Assembly (NCBI GenBank): GCA_035290085.1
Contig: DATDVK010000114.1
Span: 1 to 15,421 of the forward strand
Length of the DNA: 15,421 nt
Reading direction: 5' to 3'
Source of the DNA: GWB1-54-5 sp035290085
GTDB taxonomy: Bacteria; Patescibacteriota; Gracilibacteria; Peribacterales; Peribacteraceae
Positions 13,777 through 15,421 of the stretch are shown one piece after another. Numbering within the stretch: position 1 is the first letter of the stretch; each line of letters begins with the position of its first letter. The notes below the pieces were generated by a model. That model saw only the letters and a program-made list of their open reading frames with translations, did no database searches and was not told the origin of the DNA. The translations under genes and the position numbers were made by a program.

Positions 13777-14994
13777 TTAGATCGGGAGTGATTCCACGTT
13801 GATTTTCGGCAGAGGTTTCGCGTGCTGCTGTCCCACGACCAGACTTGTTCCTGTGAGGGGATCTACTTCCTCTGCAAAGAGAATTAATCTTCGTAAGGTC
13901 GTGCCAACCGGCGTACATGTCATGAGTGTTGCCGTGCGCCTGTTCACAGGCTGGTCGAGCACGTTGACATTGGTGGGTTTCACTTCCTCTTCGTTGCGGA
14001 TGATGTAGAGGTACTTATCCCCGCCGTAGTACACCCAGAACTCGTCTCCGACATTGAGCTCATGGAGTCGTGCAAAAACGTTTTTGTACTTTCCCGGGGC
14101 CCAGGGGTAGTAGGAGCTATGGCCGGTCACGAAGAAGTTGCCAGCCTGGCCTGGGCGGGCTGTCCCGGGATAGTGCACAACTCCGAGCTGCAGTGCATCC
14201 TGGATATCCTTCTCCAGCCCCTCCCAGTTTTCAGAGAGGAGTGCCTGGTAGGAGGGGGTAACCAGCGGAATATTCAAATCAAGTTTGGGGATAATCATTC
14301 TGTTTTCCGGGGGGCCAACGCCGGGGAGCAGGGCGAGGAGATCGCCGTTATTCGATCCTGCAGTTGCGAGCGTGGGACTGCGGAGCAGCTTCTCTTTCAG
14401 TGCGGACTGCGTTGCGGAGACGCGGGAATTTGCAGAATGAATATAATTGACAGGATTGAAGTATGACTGAGTGATTTGCCAGAAGCTCTGGTAGTTTAGT
14501 GAGACGAAGAGAAAGACGAAGAGTGCGGCAAATGTCCCTCCGAATCGTACGGTATCGAGCACGAAGAGTGTGAGCCTGCTGTACTGTTTGGCGCTCTGTT
14601 TGCGTGGGTTTATAATCCAAACGGGTTGTGTGAGAAAGGACCACAGGATTCCCAGGCTTTTTCCGAGAGTACGGTATGTAGCAGTACTGTTTCTCTGCAT
14701 TCTGCGGATGCTCCAGCGGTATTGGGAAGCACCCTCCTCCGTAAACCCATGAAACACATTGCGCATTTTCGTGCGGGCATCTTGCCAGATGCTTGCGGGT
14801 TGGTTCCTGCGTCTCGTGAGTCTGCTGCTCCTGGGAGGCTCTGCAGATCCTGCGTTTTCGTCATCAATTGAAGTCCATGTTCCCTCCTCGAGTACATGTT
14901 CACTGGAGTGGCTCCCAGAGTCGTCAGAAGGGAGAATGATGTTTCCATCTTCGTCGTACTTCGCGCCGTGCTGGTTCGGGAAGTCAAAAATCAC
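13777..14994 (-). CDS. Sortase family transpeptidase with long cytoplasmic N-terminus
   Basis: A 405-residue single-pass protein. The hydrophilic N-terminus (1-150) is probably cytoplasmic, one membrane segment lies at about 151-168, and the sortase domain spans about 230-385. Catalytic residues are visible: His292 in FFVTGHSSYYPW, Cys360 in TATLMTCTPVG, and Arg368 or Arg369 in TTLRRLILFAE. The domain also has PGTARPGQAGN before the His. Sortases cut a LPxTG-like signal and join the protein to a nucleophile in the envelope. Candidate substrates in the window are the proteins ending QPETGPG and VPGETG. The 150-residue cytoplasmic part has no recognised domain and is much longer than in ordinary sortases. 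The start is GTG 14994, with TATAAT only 3 nt upstream, so a downstream start or imperfect box placement is possible. The next in-frame Met is residue 77. The sortase class is not assigned. Confidence 0.9.
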   Translation of the reverse strand: MIFDFPNQHGAKYDEDGNIILPSDDSGSHSSEHVLEEGTWTSIDDENAGSAEPPRSSRLTRRRNQPASIWQDARTKMRNVFHGFTEEGASQYRWSIRRMQRNSTATYRTLGKSLGILWSFLTQPVWIINPRKQSAKQYSRLTLFVLDTVRFGGTFAALFVFLFVSLNYQSFWQITQSYFNPVNYIHSANSRVSATQSALKEKLLRSPTLATAGSNNGDLLALLPGVGPPENRMIIPKLDLNIPLVTPSYQALLSENWEGLEKDIQDALQLGVVHYPGTARPGQAGNFFVTGHSSYYPWAPGKYKNVFARLHELNVGDEFWVYYGGDKYLYIIRNEEEVKPTNVNVLDQPVNRRTATLMTCTPVGTTLRRLILFAEEVDPLTGTSLVVGQQHAKPLPKINVESLPI

Positions 14995-14997
14995 AGT

Positions 14998-15006
14998 ATT
15001 ATAGCA
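14998..15006 (-). promoter_or_regulatory. Consensus extended -10 box upstream of the sortase gene
   Basis: The minus strand reads TGC-TATAAT, a perfect extended -10, between the mnmA stop and the sortase GTG. It ends only 3 nt before the GTG, so standard geometry puts transcription start just inside the annotated start codon. Either the start site is slightly upstream of prediction or the sortase begins elsewhere. Confidence 0.5.
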
Positions 15007-15105
15007 GAGAATGCGGCGTTGTGCACGTGCTCTCGAGGAGAACTGTACCAGGAAATCAGTTGGCTGAAAATTCTATGAAGAGGCTAATTGCAGGGCTGGA
15101 ACAAA

Positions 15106-15421
15106 TTATGAGGGAGGGAAAATTATTGTTCCTCCCCCCATTACTTCCTGGTCTTTGTAAAGGACAAGAGCTTGTCCGGGTGCTATGCCTCGCTGAGGAG
15201 TATCGAATGTGAATGTGCCCTCTTTTCCACGGTAGAGGAGTGATCCCGGATGGTTTTCTCCTGTTGAATGTACCTTGGCAAATAATTTCACTTCTTCGCT
15301 TTCTCTAGGGCTCCTTGAGATCCAAGACAGGGAAGATATTTGTACTGATTTCCCGTGATCTTCCCCATCCTCTGCAACGAAGAGTGTATTCGTGTGAGGT
15401 TCCACCCGTGAGACGTGGAGT
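15106..15421 (-). CDS. mnmA: tRNA-specific 2-thiouridylase MnmA, C-terminal part (5' end cut by window edge)
   Basis: The frame is open to the right edge, and 104 C-terminal residues are visible. They match the end of MnmA: HVSRVEPHTNTLFVAED, then SSLSWIS, then EVKLFAKVHSTGENHPGSLLY, and the family-typical TFDTPQRGIAPGQALVLYKD followed by EVMGGGTI. MnmA adds sulfur to U34 of tRNA-Lys, -Glu and -Gln using a persulfide. The catalytic PP-loop and cysteines lie outside the window. The stop is TAA at 15106-15108, and a 111-bp gap with the extended -10 box separates it from the sortase gene. Confidence 0.88.
   Translation of the reverse strand, partial: LHVSRVEPHTNTLFVAEDGEDHGKSVQISSLSWISRSPRESEEVKLFAKVHSTGENHPGSLLYRGKEGTFTFDTPQRGIAPGQALVLYKDQEVMGGGTIIFPPS

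Overview
The window reads as a compact bacterial chromosome segment of roughly 50% GC. Genes are tightly packed, TGA is used as an ordinary stop (for example at 1255-1257 and 13351-13353), and Shine-Dalgarno sequences are mostly absent. The mix of compact informational genes (holA, greA, mnmA, tRNA-Leu) with sortase, cohesin/dockerin, SLH and GT-C membrane genes fits a Candidate Phyla Radiation (Patescibacteria) genome, perhaps of the Peregrinibacteria/Peribacteria kind. That placement is inference from gene content and style; no marker-gene phylogeny was possible.

Left block (1-3925, mostly minus strand). A VIT1/CCC1-type metal transporter is followed by a TMTC-like GT-C membrane protein with six C-terminal TPRs. 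A second multi-pass GT-C-like protein follows and runs off the left edge. In the 312-bp gap between the two membrane proteins lies a possible 81-residue plus-strand gene with its own -10 box.

Surface block (4016-6859, minus strand). Three genes are packed as one operon behind a clear promoter: a small secreted dockerin protein, a cohesin-like plus fibronectin-III surface protein, and a membrane protein with a cupredoxin-fold domain that has lost its copper ligands. The last two end in PETG/GETG-type sorting signals, each followed by a membrane segment and an RR tail. A class-unassigned sortase (13777-14994) and an SLH-domain protein (12508-13353) lie in the same window. Together these suggest an envelope-display system: the sortase anchors the cohesin and cupredoxin-like proteins, the dockerin protein docks on the cohesin, and the SLH protein binds wall polymer.

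Informational/metabolic block (6952-12268). holA (plus strand) converges with a conserved-looking coiled-coil protein of unknown function. Upstream of that are greA and a full-length carB. CarB is of the variant seen in Bacteroidetes and eukaryotes (GSGALKIGEAGEFDYSGSQ), and carA is not in the window. A perfect 26-bp palindrome sits between carB and the divergent SLH gene.

Right block (13354-15421). A palindrome-rich, REP-like stretch surrounds tRNA-Leu(UAA). A 16-bp copy of the tRNA 5' end lies 116 bp upstream, next to a strong extended -10 box. Then come the sortase and the 3' end of mnmA, cut by the right edge.

A recurring regulatory pattern is a TANNNT -10-like hexamer 6-9 nt upstream of the start codon in six genes, some with a TTGTG-type -35. 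This suggests leaderless or nearly leaderless transcripts.
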